Shown in pieces: positions 41,100-49,972 of a DNA stretch of 64,000 bases. The notes under the pieces are model-generated. The model searched no databases and had not been told where the DNA came from. It was given only the letters and a program-made list of their open reading frames with translations. The stretch is from Lentzea aerocolonigenes (GTDB lineage: Bacteria > Actinomycetota > Actinomycetes > Mycobacteriales > Pseudonocardiaceae), in NCBI RefSeq assembly GCF_000974445.1, contig NZ_BBOJ01000021.1:1-64000 (forward strand), written 5' to 3'. Within the stretch, counting starts at the first letter, position 1. Every line of letters starts with the position of its first letter. A program made the translations under genes and the position numbers.

Positions 41100-42315
41100 C
41101 GAACACGACCGCGTCCGCCGGTGCCAGGTCGAGCTGCGCCGGCACCGGCTCACCCCGCAGCGTGCGCAGGCCCGCGGGCGGGGTGAGCAGGACGGACGTC
41201 TTCGTGGGGTTCACCGCCACCCAGCCGTTGCTGTAGCGGCGGTTCCACACCCCGCTCGGGAGGCGGTTGGCCGTCTCGACCGCCTCCCCGAGCCGCGCGT
41301 CCTGGTACAGCGACCAGTACGGGTTCTTGTAGTCGGGATCGGCCCTCGTCCAGCACGTGTGAGGGCTCGCGAGCAGCGCGGCGGACGCGTACCCGACGCG
41401 CTCCTCCTGCTCCGACTTGGTGTGCGTGACCAGCAGCAACCAGGACTCGCCGAGCGCGGCCTGAGCCCGCTGCTCCTTGAACTGGTTGCCCTGGAACGTG
41501 ATCAGCTCGCCGGCGCCGTCGTCGCCGCGCAGGCCGAAGTTCTCCTCCATCGCACCCGCGTACCGGGAGTGCGCCGACCACCGGCCCGGCGTCAGCTGGG
41601 ACTCCGACACGTTGGGCACCAGCATCTTCCCGGACTTCTCCAGGGCGTCACCGGCGAGCGTGAGCATGCCGTCGAGGCCGTCGCGCAGCAGCCGGTCGGT
41701 CCCCGCCGTGTCGGCGGTGCCCGCGATCACCGCGGGCGAGTAGTACTTGAGCGAGCTGAAGTCGTTGTCCGCCAGCACGCCGTCCCAGCCCTCGCGGAGC
41801 ACCTCGGCGACGACGGCGTCCGCCCACGACTTCTGGTAGGCCGGGTCCCACACCGCCATCTGCCAGTGCTTCGGGTACCCGTTCCACTCGATGCGCTGCC
41901 CCGTCGTGTCGATCGCGAACCACTCGGGGTGCTGCTGTTCCGCCGCGAAGTACCCGACCCCGGTGGGCAGGTACTTCGCGTCCCGGCCGCCCACGATCGC
42001 GCCCTCGTAGTTGCGGGCACTGGAGAAGTCCTTGTACACCAGGACCTTCACCTTGGGGTTCAGCTCGTGGAGCTTGCGCATGGCCGCCGTCTCCCACGCG
42101 TTCAGCACCACCACGTCGTAGTGCTTCGCGGCGGCCTTGAGCTCCCACGAGGACGGCGAGTCGCCGATGCCGTACCACCACGCGCACGGCGCCAGCGGTT
42201 TCGGCACCGGCCCGGTGACGATGGGCTCGGTCGCCTCGCTGACCGTGCACGCGCTCGAAAGGAGTACGAACGCGACAGCGGCGAATCGGCGGATCAGCGA
42301 TTTCTGCGCCAACAC
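41083..42315 (-). CDS. Putative glycosidase-like lipoprotein (GHL15-type)
   Basis: A protein of about 410 residues with a lipoprotein signal: a hydrophobic stretch FAAVAFVLLSSAC with lipobox LSSAC, so it is anchored outside the membrane. The body is a TIM-barrel-like hypothetical glycosyl hydrolase. VVVLNAWE, VKVLVYKDF, GWDGVLADNDF with an acidic pair at a strand end, and AMEENFGLRG are candidate catalytic strands. This kind of protein recurs in exopolysaccharide clusters and may trim or release the polymer. The start is GTG 42315 or TTG 42312 after AGGGGAG. The substrate is unknown. Confidence 0.72.
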   Translation of the reverse strand: MLAQKSLIRRFAAVAFVLLSSACTVSEATEPIVTGPVPKPLAPCAWWYGIGDSPSSWELKAAAKHYDVVVLNAWETAAMRKLHELNPKVKVLVYKDFSSARNYEGAIVGGRDAKYLPTGVGYFAAEQQHPEWFAIDTTGQRIEWNGYPKHWQMAVWDPAYQKSWADAVVAEVLREGWDGVLADNDFSSLKYYSPAVIAGTADTAGTDRLLRDGLDGMLTLAGDALEKSGKMLVPNVSESQLTPGRWSAHSRYAGAMEENFGLRGDDGAGELITFQGNQFKEQRAQAALGESWLLLVTHTKSEQEERVGYASAALLASPHTCWTRADPDYKNPYWSLYQDARLGEAVETANRLPSGVWNRRYSNGWVAVNPTKTSVLLTPPAGLRTLRGEPVPAQLDLAPADAVVFVNGPK

Positions 42316-43736
42316 AACTCCCCTGCTGTCATCAAGAGAATCCGCAGGTCCAGCCACAACGACCAATTCGCGATGTAGTAGTTGTCGTATCGAGACCTGT
42401 CGGCGATTGAAGTGTCACCTCGCAACCCGTGCACCTGAGCGAGCCCTGTCAGGCCGGTCGGAACGCGATGGCGAGCCCAATATAGCTCGTGAATTGCCGA
42501 AAACTCGCGAACGAAACCCGGGCGTTCCGGGCGAGGCCCCACCACGCACATGTCGCCGCGCAGCACGTTCCACAGCTGGGGCAGCTCGTCGATCGACGTG
42601 CGGCGCAGGAACCTGCCCACCGGGCCGACCCGCGAGTCGCCCTCGACCGACCACTTCACCTGCGAGTCGTCCTCGCCGGACTGCCGCACGCTGCGGATCT
42701 TGTAGAGGACGAACGTGCGGTCGTCCATGCCGACGCGGACCTGGCGGAAGAAGAGCGGCCTGCCGCTCTCGACCAGCACCGCGAGCGCGCACAGACCGAT
42801 CAGCGGCAACAGCACCACGAGCGCGATCGCCGCGAGCAGGAGGTCCGCGGCTCGCTTGATCCACCAGGTCGGCCTGCTGGTCGGGGCGGTGCCGAGGCGC
42901 ATCAGCGGGTAGCTGCGCAGCCGTTCGATGCCGGGGCCGTCAGGGTGCAGCTCGTACATGCGCGGCACGACGAGAGTCGAGCAGCCGAGCCGGTGGGCCG
43001 TGATGGCCGCGTCGACCAGCGGTGAGTCGCGGGTGTGGGAGAACGCGAGCACCACGGTGCCCGCCCGCAGCCGCACGATGGCGTCCGCGAGGTCGCCGTC
43101 GACGATCTCCAGCACCGGCGGCTGCCGGTCGGGATCAGGGCCGGAGTCGGCGAACGCGACGGGCCGCAGGCCGAACTCCGGGTGCTCCAGCATCGTCCGC
43201 GCAAGGTTCACGCCCACCTCGCCCGCGCCGACGATGATCGTGCGGTCGCAGCGGTCGAACCGCCTGCGGCACCACCGGCCGAACGCGAACACGAACCACC
43301 TGACCGGCTCGATGACCAGCGCGAACGTGATCATCGCCCACTGCACCGCGGCCACGTCCCGCTGCGCCGCGCCGCCGAGGAGGCCGACGCCGGCGAGCAG
43401 CGCGAACGCCAGTGCCGTGCTCGCCGCGGACCGGGGCAGGTCCTGCAGCCACGACAGCCACAGACGCCTGCGGTACAGGCGCCAGGATCCCCTGATCGTG
43501 AGCACCGCGGCCGCGACCGCACCGCCCCAGACCCAGCCGAGGTCGCGGTGCAGGGACACCGCCACGAGCGTCACGCAGTCCACGAGGACCAGCAGCACCG
43601 CGACGGCGTTCACCCGGCTGAGCAGGTCACGGCGACCCTCAGGCTGTCTGACGCCGGGGTGGACGGGGCGTCCGGGATCAGCCTCCCGCGCCGGGAGGGG
43701 TGCGGCTGGAACGGCAACCGCCGAGAATCGCCTCAT
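42294..43736 (-). CDS. WbaP-type undecaprenyl-phosphate sugar-1-phosphate transferase
   Basis: A 480-residue polyprenol-phosphate hexose-1-phosphate transferase that starts repeat-unit synthesis on the lipid carrier. The N-terminal half has four helices and a Rossmann-like CoA-binding-type domain (RTIIVGAGEVGVNLARTM). The C-terminal catalytic domain begins with a membrane re-entrant helix (KRAADLLLAAIALVVLLPLIG). It includes FRQVRVGMDDRTFVLYKIRS, RFLRRTSIDELPQLWNVLRGDM, VGPRPERP and GLTGLAQVHG, all standard. The ATG at 43736 is the first in-frame start outside the promoter region. It overlaps the lipoprotein gene, so both share a transcript. Confidence 0.9.
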   Translation of the reverse strand: MRRFSAVAVPAAPLPAREADPGRPVHPGVRQPEGRRDLLSRVNAVAVLLVLVDCVTLVAVSLHRDLGWVWGGAVAAAVLTIRGSWRLYRRRLWLSWLQDLPRSAASTALAFALLAGVGLLGGAAQRDVAAVQWAMITFALVIEPVRWFVFAFGRWCRRRFDRCDRTIIVGAGEVGVNLARTMLEHPEFGLRPVAFADSGPDPDRQPPVLEIVDGDLADAIVRLRAGTVVLAFSHTRDSPLVDAAITAHRLGCSTLVVPRMYELHPDGPGIERLRSYPLMRLGTAPTSRPTWWIKRAADLLLAAIALVVLLPLIGLCALAVLVESGRPLFFRQVRVGMDDRTFVLYKIRSVRQSGEDDSQVKWSVEGDSRVGPVGRFLRRTSIDELPQLWNVLRGDMCVVGPRPERPGFVREFSAIHELYWARHRVPTGLTGLAQVHGLRGDTSIADRSRYDNYYIANWSLWLDLRILLMTAGELCWRRNR

Positions 43737-43976
43737 TAGAAGATCATCCGATCGAAGGAGTTTTGACCACGGAACCACCCGTAAGAGTGAATGTGCGCCG
43801 AGAAAGTCATCTCTTCGGTTATCGACATTCCCTCTTTGGTGTCTCCGGCCCAACGCAGTTGGTGAGGTTTCGACATAGTTGCTGCCCTGAAGTCGCCCAG
43901 GGCCGTATCAAAGCTTTAGCACGCCGTGTCAATAATTCACGCCACCAACCGCGAGCCACCGAAGAGGGGGCATTGA
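43737..43976. other. Divergent promoter region between WbaP-type and GT2 genes
   Basis: A 240-bp gap, more AT-rich than its surroundings, with no supportable gene. It should carry the promoters for both divergent polysaccharide transcripts. I could not identify a specific operator. Confidence 0.5.
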
Positions 43977-44789
43977 GTGAGAGTCGACGAACACGGGATC
44001 CGGCATTCTGCCGGGGACCCCGCCGTGGTCGTGCAGCACACGACCCACGTGCACGTCGTCCTGCCCGCCTACAACGAGGCGGCCGCGCTCCCGCGGTTGC
44101 TGCGCCGCACCGCCGAGGTCGAGCTCGGCGGCCGGATCACCGTCTGGGTGGTCGACGACGGGTCGTCGGACGGCACCGGCGACGGCGTGGCCGGAGTGCG
44201 CGGCCTCGACGTCCGCCTCGTGCGCCACCCGGAGAACCTCGGCCTCGGCCAGGCCGTCCAGTCAGGACTCAGGGCGGTGCTCGCGGAAGCGGCGCCGGAC
44301 CACGTCCTGGTCGTGATGGACGCCGACGACACGCACGACCCCGGCGTGATTCCCGCGCTGCTGAAGGAGATCGCGGCCGGCGCGGACATCGTGATCTGCT
44401 CCAGGTTCGTCGACGGCGGTGACGACTCGACGGCGCCGCGCTGGCGCCGGTTCCTGTCCCGCGGCGCCACCGTCGTGCTGCGCAGGGCGCTCAAGGTCGA
44501 GGGCGTGCAGGACTTCACCAGCGGGTTCCGCGCCTACCGGGTGAGCCTGCTGCGCCGCGCCGCCGCGCACTGGGGCGAGCGGCTGGTCGAGGAACGCGGG
44601 TTCGCCTGCATGGTCGAGCTGCTGCTGAAGCTGCGGCACTGCGCGCCGGTGGTCAGCGAGATCCCGCTGAAGCTGCGCTACGACCGCAAGCCCACCCCCA
44701 GCAAGCTCAAGCTCGGCCGGACGCTGAGGCAGTACCTGCTGTTGCTCACGCGTGACCGGCTCGCGCCCGTTCCGTTCAGGAAGCTCTGA
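43977..44789 (+). CDS. Glycosyltransferase family 2 protein
   Basis: A 270-residue GT-A enzyme. It has the N-terminal HVVLPAYNEAAALPRLL, the acidic VVDDGSSDGT, VMDADDTHDP as the DxD-type metal site, and the polyprenyl-phosphate mannosyltransferase-like loop QDFTSGFRAYRVSLL. It lacks a long C-terminal membrane domain, so it is probably a soluble or peripheral transferase, perhaps making a polyprenyl-phosphate sugar used by the GT87 enzyme (inference). The GTG at 43977 is used; the stop overlaps the next ATG by one base. Confidence 0.9.
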   Translation: MRVDEHGIRHSAGDPAVVVQHTTHVHVVLPAYNEAAALPRLLRRTAEVELGGRITVWVVDDGSSDGTGDGVAGVRGLDVRLVRHPENLGLGQAVQSGLRAVLAEAAPDHVLVVMDADDTHDPGVIPALLKEIAAGADIVICSRFVDGGDDSTAPRWRRFLSRGATVVLRRALKVEGVQDFTSGFRAYRVSLLRRAAAHWGERLVEERGFACMVELLLKLRHCAPVVSEIPLKLRYDRKPTPSKLKLGRTLRQYLLLLTRDRLAPVPFRKL

Positions 44790-46123
44790 TGTCATCCCGC
44801 GTCGTCGTCATCGGCGGAGGCATCTGCGGCCTCGCCACCGCGCACCGGCTCGTCCGCGCAGGACTGCCCGTGACGCTGCTCGAGGCCGGCGACCAGCTCG
44901 GCGGCCTCGGCACGTTCTTCTCGTCGCAGGACCGGTGGGTGGAGCGCTTCTACCACTGCGTGATGCCGAGCGACGACGCGCTGCTCGCCCTGCTCGGCGA
45001 GGTGGGGTTGAAGGACGGCGTCGGCTGGCGCCCCACCCGGATGGGCATGGTCGTCGACGGCGTCCACCGCTCGTTCAACTCCGCGCTGGACCTGCTGCGG
45101 TTCACGCCGCTGAGCCTCGCCGACCGGATCCGGTTCGGCGTGATCTCGTTGCTGCTGCGCAGGCTCGGCAAGGGCAAGGACCTCGACCGGATGCGCACCG
45201 AGGACTGGTTGCGCGGCCTGTACGGCGACAAGGTCTGGAGCACGCTGCTCGCGCCGATGTTCGGCGCCAAGTTCGGTTCGGCGTTCGGTGACGTGCCCGC
45301 GCTGTACCTGTGGCAGCGGCTCGGCCGGGAGAGCAACGACTCCGTGCGCGGCTACCCCGCCGGCGGCTACAAGAGCGTGATCGACGCCCTGCGCGCGTCC
45401 ATCGAGGCGGGCGGCGGCGAGGTCCGCACGTCCGCGCCCGTGGGCCGCCTGGAGACCGCACCGGACCGGGTGCTCGTCACGCTGGCCGACGGCGAGACGA
45501 TCGAGGCGGACCACGTCGTCTCCACCGTGCCGCTGCCCGCGTTGCGCGGCATCGCGGACGAGGACCTCGCGCGGCGGCTGCCCGAGGTGCGACTGCCCTA
45601 CCAGGGCGTCGTGAACACGTTGTTCTTCCTCCGCAAGCCGTTGTCCGGGCACTACTGGGCGCCGGTGCTGCGCTCGGGCACGGACTTCGACGGCGTGATC
45701 GAGATGACGCCGCTGACCGGCACCGAGCGGTACGGCGACAGGCACCTCGTGTACGTCATGCGCTACACCGACCGCGAGTCCGCGCTCTACCTCGAGGACG
45801 ACGCGAGCATCGCCGCGAGGTGGACCGAGCAGCTGCTGAACCTCCACGAAGGACTCGCGCCGGAGGACGTCGACGAGGTGCGCGTGTTCAAGGCACCGTT
45901 CGTCGAACCGGTGTACCCGCTCGGGTACCTGTCCCAGCGCCCCGCCGTCGAGGTGCCCGGCACCCGGCTGCTGCTCGCAACCACGGCCCACGTCTACCCC
46001 AACGTCACGAGCTGGAACTCGAGCGTCGAGCTCGCGAACTCGGTGACGGACCTGCTCCTGCGCGACGCCAGGAGATCATCGACTCAGGAGAACACCGCAT
46101 GGCCCGCAGAATCGGCGCGGTGA
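44789..46123 (+). CDS. FAD-dependent oxidoreductase (amine-oxidase/protoporphyrinogen-oxidase-like)
   Basis: A 444-residue flavoprotein. The Rossmann FAD motif VVVIGGGICGLATAHRL is at 5-21, followed by the E of LLEAGDQLGGLGTF. A GG-rich second motif is near the C-terminus (LLLATTAHVYPNVTSWNSSVELA). The middle contains RGYPAGGYKSVIDAL and the VVSTVPLPAL strand typical of this superfamily, which includes UDP-galactopyranose mutase-like and carotenoid-desaturase-like enzymes. In the cluster it may modify a sugar nucleotide or a lipid carrier, but the substrate is not evident. It ends 25 bp into the next gene. Confidence 0.82.
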   Translation: MSSRVVVIGGGICGLATAHRLVRAGLPVTLLEAGDQLGGLGTFFSSQDRWVERFYHCVMPSDDALLALLGEVGLKDGVGWRPTRMGMVVDGVHRSFNSALDLLRFTPLSLADRIRFGVISLLLRRLGKGKDLDRMRTEDWLRGLYGDKVWSTLLAPMFGAKFGSAFGDVPALYLWQRLGRESNDSVRGYPAGGYKSVIDALRASIEAGGGEVRTSAPVGRLETAPDRVLVTLADGETIEADHVVSTVPLPALRGIADEDLARRLPEVRLPYQGVVNTLFFLRKPLSGHYWAPVLRSGTDFDGVIEMTPLTGTERYGDRHLVYVMRYTDRESALYLEDDASIAARWTEQLLNLHEGLAPEDVDEVRVFKAPFVEPVYPLGYLSQRPAVEVPGTRLLLATTAHVYPNVTSWNSSVELANSVTDLLLRDARRSSTQENTAWPAESAR

Positions 46124-47052
46124 TCGCCGCACTCACGATCACCGCGGTCAACCTCGTTTCCTCACAGGACGTCCAGGCCGATCCGTCGCCCCTGCTGCCC
46201 GACCTGAGGCAGGCGCCCATCGGCTGCCCCGGCGGCTTCTCCGGCAGCCCGGTCACGTGCCGCGCCTGGGACGTGTGTCCGGTGGAACACGCCTCGGAAC
46301 CGCGGGGCAAGTGCGTGTACGGCGACGGACCGGTCGAAGCGGTCCGACTGCGGTTCACCACCTCGATCGACAACATCGGCGACGGCCCGTTGTTGCTGCA
46401 CGCGCACCGCGACAGCACCGACGTGCCCACGATGAAGGTCCGCCAGGCGATCCAGTCCGGTGTGGACGGTTCGATCGCGGGCTCGTTCGCCGAGGCGCGG
46501 CGCGAGACCCGCTCCAGCGCGTACTACGAGCCCGCGCCGACGCACGAGCACTGGCACCTGCTCAGCTTCGAGTACTTCCAGCTGCGCACCCCCGACGGCG
46601 GTGTCGTCGTGACGGACCGCAAGAACGGCTTCTGCATCGGTGACCGGTACACGGTCCGCGACGACCTCGACCACCGGCCCGCCGACCCGGAGAGTCCCGC
46701 CGGACAGCTGGCGGGCCGCCTGGACGGGCACATGTGCGAACACCACAACCCGTCCGCTGTGGACGTGATGTTCGGGATCTCCGTCGGTTCCGGTGACGAC
46801 TACAAGCACGAGGTCGACTTCCAGTGGCTGGATCTCACCCGCGTGCCGTCCGGCCTCTACGACGTCGTCAACGTCGTGAACTCCGACAGGGCGTTGCTGG
46901 AGAAGAACTACGACAACAACGCGTCGTCGATCGCGATCTCCGTGCAGTGGCCGCGCGGTGCGGCGAACCCGCCGGCCACGATCGAGACACCCCCGACGGT
47001 GCGCATGATCCGCAGCTGTCCCGGGAAGGTTCGGTGCGCGAAGGGCCGCTGA
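46099..47052 (+). CDS. Secreted lysyl-oxidase-like protein
   Basis: A 317-residue extracellular protein. A signal peptide (RRIGAVIAALTITAVNLVSSQDVQA) is followed by a lysyl oxidase-type domain. It contains the copper-binding histidine cluster THEHWHLLSFEYFQL (H-x-H-x-H pattern), a catalytic-domain Tyr/Cys-rich region (GFCIGDRY, HMCEHHNPSAVDVMFGISVG) and the C-terminal DVVNVVNSD...YDNNASS. Bacterial homologues are known, but few are characterised. It may oxidise primary amines on proteins or sugars at the cell surface. The ATG at 46099 follows CAGGAGA inside the preceding gene's end, indicating coupling. The strong terminator at 47079 closes the transcript. Confidence 0.82.
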   Translation: MARRIGAVIAALTITAVNLVSSQDVQADPSPLLPDLRQAPIGCPGGFSGSPVTCRAWDVCPVEHASEPRGKCVYGDGPVEAVRLRFTTSIDNIGDGPLLLHAHRDSTDVPTMKVRQAIQSGVDGSIAGSFAEARRETRSSAYYEPAPTHEHWHLLSFEYFQLRTPDGGVVVTDRKNGFCIGDRYTVRDDLDHRPADPESPAGQLAGRLDGHMCEHHNPSAVDVMFGISVGSGDDYKHEVDFQWLDLTRVPSGLYDVVNVVNSDRALLEKNYDNNASSIAISVQWPRGAANPPATIETPPTVRMIRSCPGKVRCAKGR

Positions 47053-47078
47053 AACCGAGCAGCCGTCAATACTTCACG

Positions 47079-47120
47079 AACGAGGTGTGTCCGCAGTGAC
47101 GGACACACCTCGTTTCTTTT
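47079..47120 (+). terminator. Classical Rho-independent terminator after the lysyl-oxidase-like gene
   Basis: CGAGGTGTGTCCG (47081-47093) pairs perfectly with 47100-47112 around a 6-nt loop and is followed by TTTCTTTT. Two extra A-T pairs extend the stem at its base. Confidence 0.92.
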
Positions 47121-47434
47121 GTGCCGGGACAATCGGGCAGCAATCGGGCGCCTATCACAGTCCCCATTCAAGACGCAATCCATCACTCTTCGGAACCGAA
47201 TTGGATCACGCATAGCACACGTGCAGGCAACCGCACAATTCCTCCTCGCAACAACAAACTCGCGATCAAGTCAATAGGCCATGCAGTGCAACGTTGATCA
47301 CAGCCCAGAGTGTCTCAGGCAACCCCCTTGGACCTTGACCTGGGCATGTGGTGGGTTGAGAGAATTCCCCTCGCGATTCCACCCCGTCAGGATTGCGACC
47401 CGACCCTGATTCCCCCCGATCAGGAGTGCCCACC
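47121..47434. other. Leader/promoter region of the prenyltransferase-tryptophanase operon
   Basis: 314 bp, relatively AT-rich, without a gene. The start of the prenyltransferase is preceded by CAGGAG. No convincing operator or riboswitch was seen. Confidence 0.5.
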
Positions 47435-48526
47435 TTGAGCACGCCAACCGTCTCATTACGCGATTTCGTCCTAGGCCAACTACGAAACCTCCTGCGAGCT
47501 GTCGGTTTGGCGAAGTCCGCAGAAAGAGCGACGGATCTGCTGGGTGAGGCATTAGGCCCCGGTTGCCTCCAGCCCCTCTCCGCGGTTCCGGGCTGGTCCT
47601 CTTTCGTCGCCGACGACCACACCCCGGTCGAATTCTCGGTGGCTTTGGCCCGAAACGAGCCGCCCACCGTTCGCATGATCGTGGAGTCGCTCGCCGAACA
47701 GCCGGGCGCGCGAGCGAACCTCGCCGAGGCCCTCGAGGTGCTCGACCGGCTGTCCGCGCGGCACGAGCTGGACCTCGGGCAGCTGGACCGGGTGCGGGAC
47801 CTCTTCCTCCCGGACGACCCGCAGGGCGCGTTCGCGTTCTGGTACTCGCTGATCGTCGGGTCCGACGCACCCGCGATCAAGGTCTACCTCAACCCCGACG
47901 TGCGCGGCCGTGAGAGCGCGACCAGGTTGGTGGGCGAGGCGTTGGACCGGCTCGGTCTGAGCGCGGCGCTCCCCGCGATCACCGAGCACGCGTTGTGCAG
48001 GGAGGGCCTGGACCGGTTCTCGTTCTTCGCGATCGACCTGACGGACGCCAGCCGGGCTCGGGTGAAGACCTACGTGTCCCACGAGGCCGCCGGGGTGCAG
48101 AACGTCGTGCGGGCCGCCTCGGCGACACCGGACGTGGATCTGGAGCTCCTGGCGGACGTCACGGAACTGGCCTGCGGCGGCACGGGACCGTTCACCGGCC
48201 GCCCGCTGATGTCGAGCTACACCTTCATGGCCGGCGACACGGACCGGCCGAGCGGCTACTCCCTCTACATCCCGGTGCGGGACTACGTGCAGGACGACCT
48301 CGAAGCGTGTGAGCGCGTTCTCGCGATCATGACGAGGTGCGGGCTCGACACGGCACCGTTCGTCATGGCTCTCACGAGCATCGTCCGGCGGCCGCTGGGC
48401 GAGGGCGTCGGGCTCATCGCCCACGTGTCGCTGCGGCTCGGCCGGCCGCGGCCGGGAGTCACGGTCTACCTGTCTTCGGAGGCGTACGCCGTCACGCCTC
48501 CTCGCACCGAAGCACTGTCCGCTTAG
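47435..48526 (+). CDS. Tryptophan dimethylallyltransferase-family prenyltransferase
   Basis: A 363-residue ABBA-fold aromatic prenyltransferase of the Trp-DMAT family, expected to attach a dimethylallyl group to the indole ring of tryptophan or indole. Recognisable blocks are VEFSVALARNEPPTVRMIVE, AIKVYLNPDVRG, the RVKTYVSHE strand and the repeated Y-x-Y-P-type strands (SGYSLYIPVRDYV, PGVTVYLSSEAY). Each is a strand of the ten-stranded barrel with conserved Lys/Arg and Tyr for diphosphate binding. Start TTG 47435 fits the CAGGAG site; GTG 47426 is the alternative. It is 12 bp from tryptophanase. This pairing is known for streptomycete prenylated indoles. Regiospecificity cannot be read. Confidence 0.86.
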   Translation: MSTPTVSLRDFVLGQLRNLLRAVGLAKSAERATDLLGEALGPGCLQPLSAVPGWSSFVADDHTPVEFSVALARNEPPTVRMIVESLAEQPGARANLAEALEVLDRLSARHELDLGQLDRVRDLFLPDDPQGAFAFWYSLIVGSDAPAIKVYLNPDVRGRESATRLVGEALDRLGLSAALPAITEHALCREGLDRFSFFAIDLTDASRARVKTYVSHEAAGVQNVVRAASATPDVDLELLADVTELACGGTGPFTGRPLMSSYTFMAGDTDRPSGYSLYIPVRDYVQDDLEACERVLAIMTRCGLDTAPFVMALTSIVRRPLGEGVGLIAHVSLRLGRPRPGVTVYLSSEAYAVTPPRTEALSA

Positions 48527-48538
48527 AAAGGCACGTCC

Positions 48539-49897
48539 GTGGAGCCGTACCGCATCAAGGTCGTCGAACCGATTCCCATCACCACTCGCGAGTACCGGGA
48601 ACGCGTGTACGCCGCCGCCGGGTACAACCAGTTCAACCTCACCGCGGACGACGTGACGATCGACCTGCTCAGCGACTCCGGCACCGGTGCGCTGTCCGCC
48701 GAGCAGCAGGCCGCCGGCATGCGCGGCGACGAGACCTACGCGGGCGCGCGGTCGTGGTTCCGGTTCCGCGAGGTGGCCGAGGACCTGACGGGGTACCAGC
48801 ACATCTACCCGGTGCACCAGGGCCGTGCCGCGGAACGGATCCTGTTCACCGCGTTGCTCAAGCCGGGGCAGATCTCGCTCAGCAACACGCACTTCGACAC
48901 CACGCGCGCGAACGTGGAACTGGTGGGAGCCGTGGCGCGGGACATCCCGTGCCAGGCGGCGAAGGACCTCGACAGCGACGAGCCGTTCAAGGGCGACATC
49001 GACCTGGTGGCGCTCGAAGAGGCGTTGAGCGGCCCTGACGACGTCGGCCAGGTGCTGATGACGATCACCAACAACGGCGGCGGCGGCCAGCCGGTCTCCA
49101 TGGCGAACATCAAGGCGGCCAGCAAGTTGTGCCGCAAGCACGGGGTGCCGTTCATCCTCGACGCGGCCAGGTTCGCCGAGAACGCGTGGCTCGTGACCCA
49201 GCGGGAGAAGAAGTACCAGGACCGCAGCCCGCGCGACATCGCGAAGAAGGCGTTCCGGCTGGCCGACGGTTGCGTGCTCAGCCTGAAGAAGGACGGCATC
49301 GTCCACATCGGAGGGATGCTCGCGCTCAACGACCCGGAGCTGGCCAAGCAGTGCGAACTCCTGCTGATCGCCACCGAGGGGTTCCGCACCTACGGCGGGC
49401 TCTCCGGGCGCGATCTCGACATGTGCGCGCAGGGCCTGGTCGAGGTGACCGACCCGCTGTACCTGCGGGAGCGGGCCGAGGCGACCGCGTACCTCGCGGA
49501 CTGCGCGCGTGAGGCCGGGGTGGACAGCGTGCGGCCGACCGGCGTCCACGCCGTCTACCTCAACGCGGCCAGGCTGCTGCCGCACGTCCCGCCGAGCAGG
49601 TTCACCGGTCACGCGCTCGCGTCGGAGCTGTACCTGGCGGGCGGAATCCGTTGCGCCGAGGTGGGTTCGCTCTACCTCGGGGAGATCGACTCCTCGGGCG
49701 AGCTGGTCACGCCGGCGCCGTTCGAGCTCGTGCGCCTGGCGATTCCGCGGCGCGTCTACACCCGCAGCCACCTGGAGTACGTGGCGGAGACGCTCGCGGG
49801 GATCGCCAAGAACCCGGAGAAGGTTCCCGGCTACCGGCTCACGGAGGCACCGGCGATGCTGCGCCCGTTCCGCTGCCGCCTGGAGCAGGTGCGCTGA
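48539..49897 (+). CDS. tnaA: Tryptophanase (tryptophan indole-lyase)
   Basis: A 452-residue PLP enzyme splitting tryptophan (or prenyl-tryptophan) to indole, pyruvate and ammonia. It shows YPVHQGRAAERI, the ITNNGGGGQPVSMANI segment, FILDAARFAENAW and the PLP-lysine motif LSLKKDGIVHIGGML, with K251 the likely Schiff-base lysine. The C-terminal RLAIPRRVYTRSHLEYV is typical. The start is GTG 48539 after AAAGGCACG, a weak ribosome site. Rare in actinobacteria, it co-occurs with indole prenyltransferases, so prenylated indoles rather than free indole are the likely products (inference). Confidence 0.95.
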   Translation: MEPYRIKVVEPIPITTREYRERVYAAAGYNQFNLTADDVTIDLLSDSGTGALSAEQQAAGMRGDETYAGARSWFRFREVAEDLTGYQHIYPVHQGRAAERILFTALLKPGQISLSNTHFDTTRANVELVGAVARDIPCQAAKDLDSDEPFKGDIDLVALEEALSGPDDVGQVLMTITNNGGGGQPVSMANIKAASKLCRKHGVPFILDAARFAENAWLVTQREKKYQDRSPRDIAKKAFRLADGCVLSLKKDGIVHIGGMLALNDPELAKQCELLLIATEGFRTYGGLSGRDLDMCAQGLVEVTDPLYLRERAEATAYLADCAREAGVDSVRPTGVHAVYLNAARLLPHVPPSRFTGHALASELYLAGGIRCAEVGSLYLGEIDSSGELVTPAPFELVRLAIPRRVYTRSHLEYVAETLAGIAKNPEKVPGYRLTEAPAMLRPFRCRLEQVR

Positions 49898-49910
49898 CGA
49901 GCGCCCTTTT

Positions 49911-49966
49911 TTGGCGCGAAAAGCACGTTCGGGCCGATAGATGGCCCGAACGTGCTTTCGCGCCAA
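49911..49966. terminator. Long bidirectional hairpin between tnaA and the conservon
   Basis: 24-bp stem with a single 1-nt bulge (49911-49935 with 49943-49966) and a 7-nt loop, preceded by a run of T on the plus strand. It lies between two converging transcripts. Confidence 0.88.
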
Positions 49967-49972
49967 ACAGGA

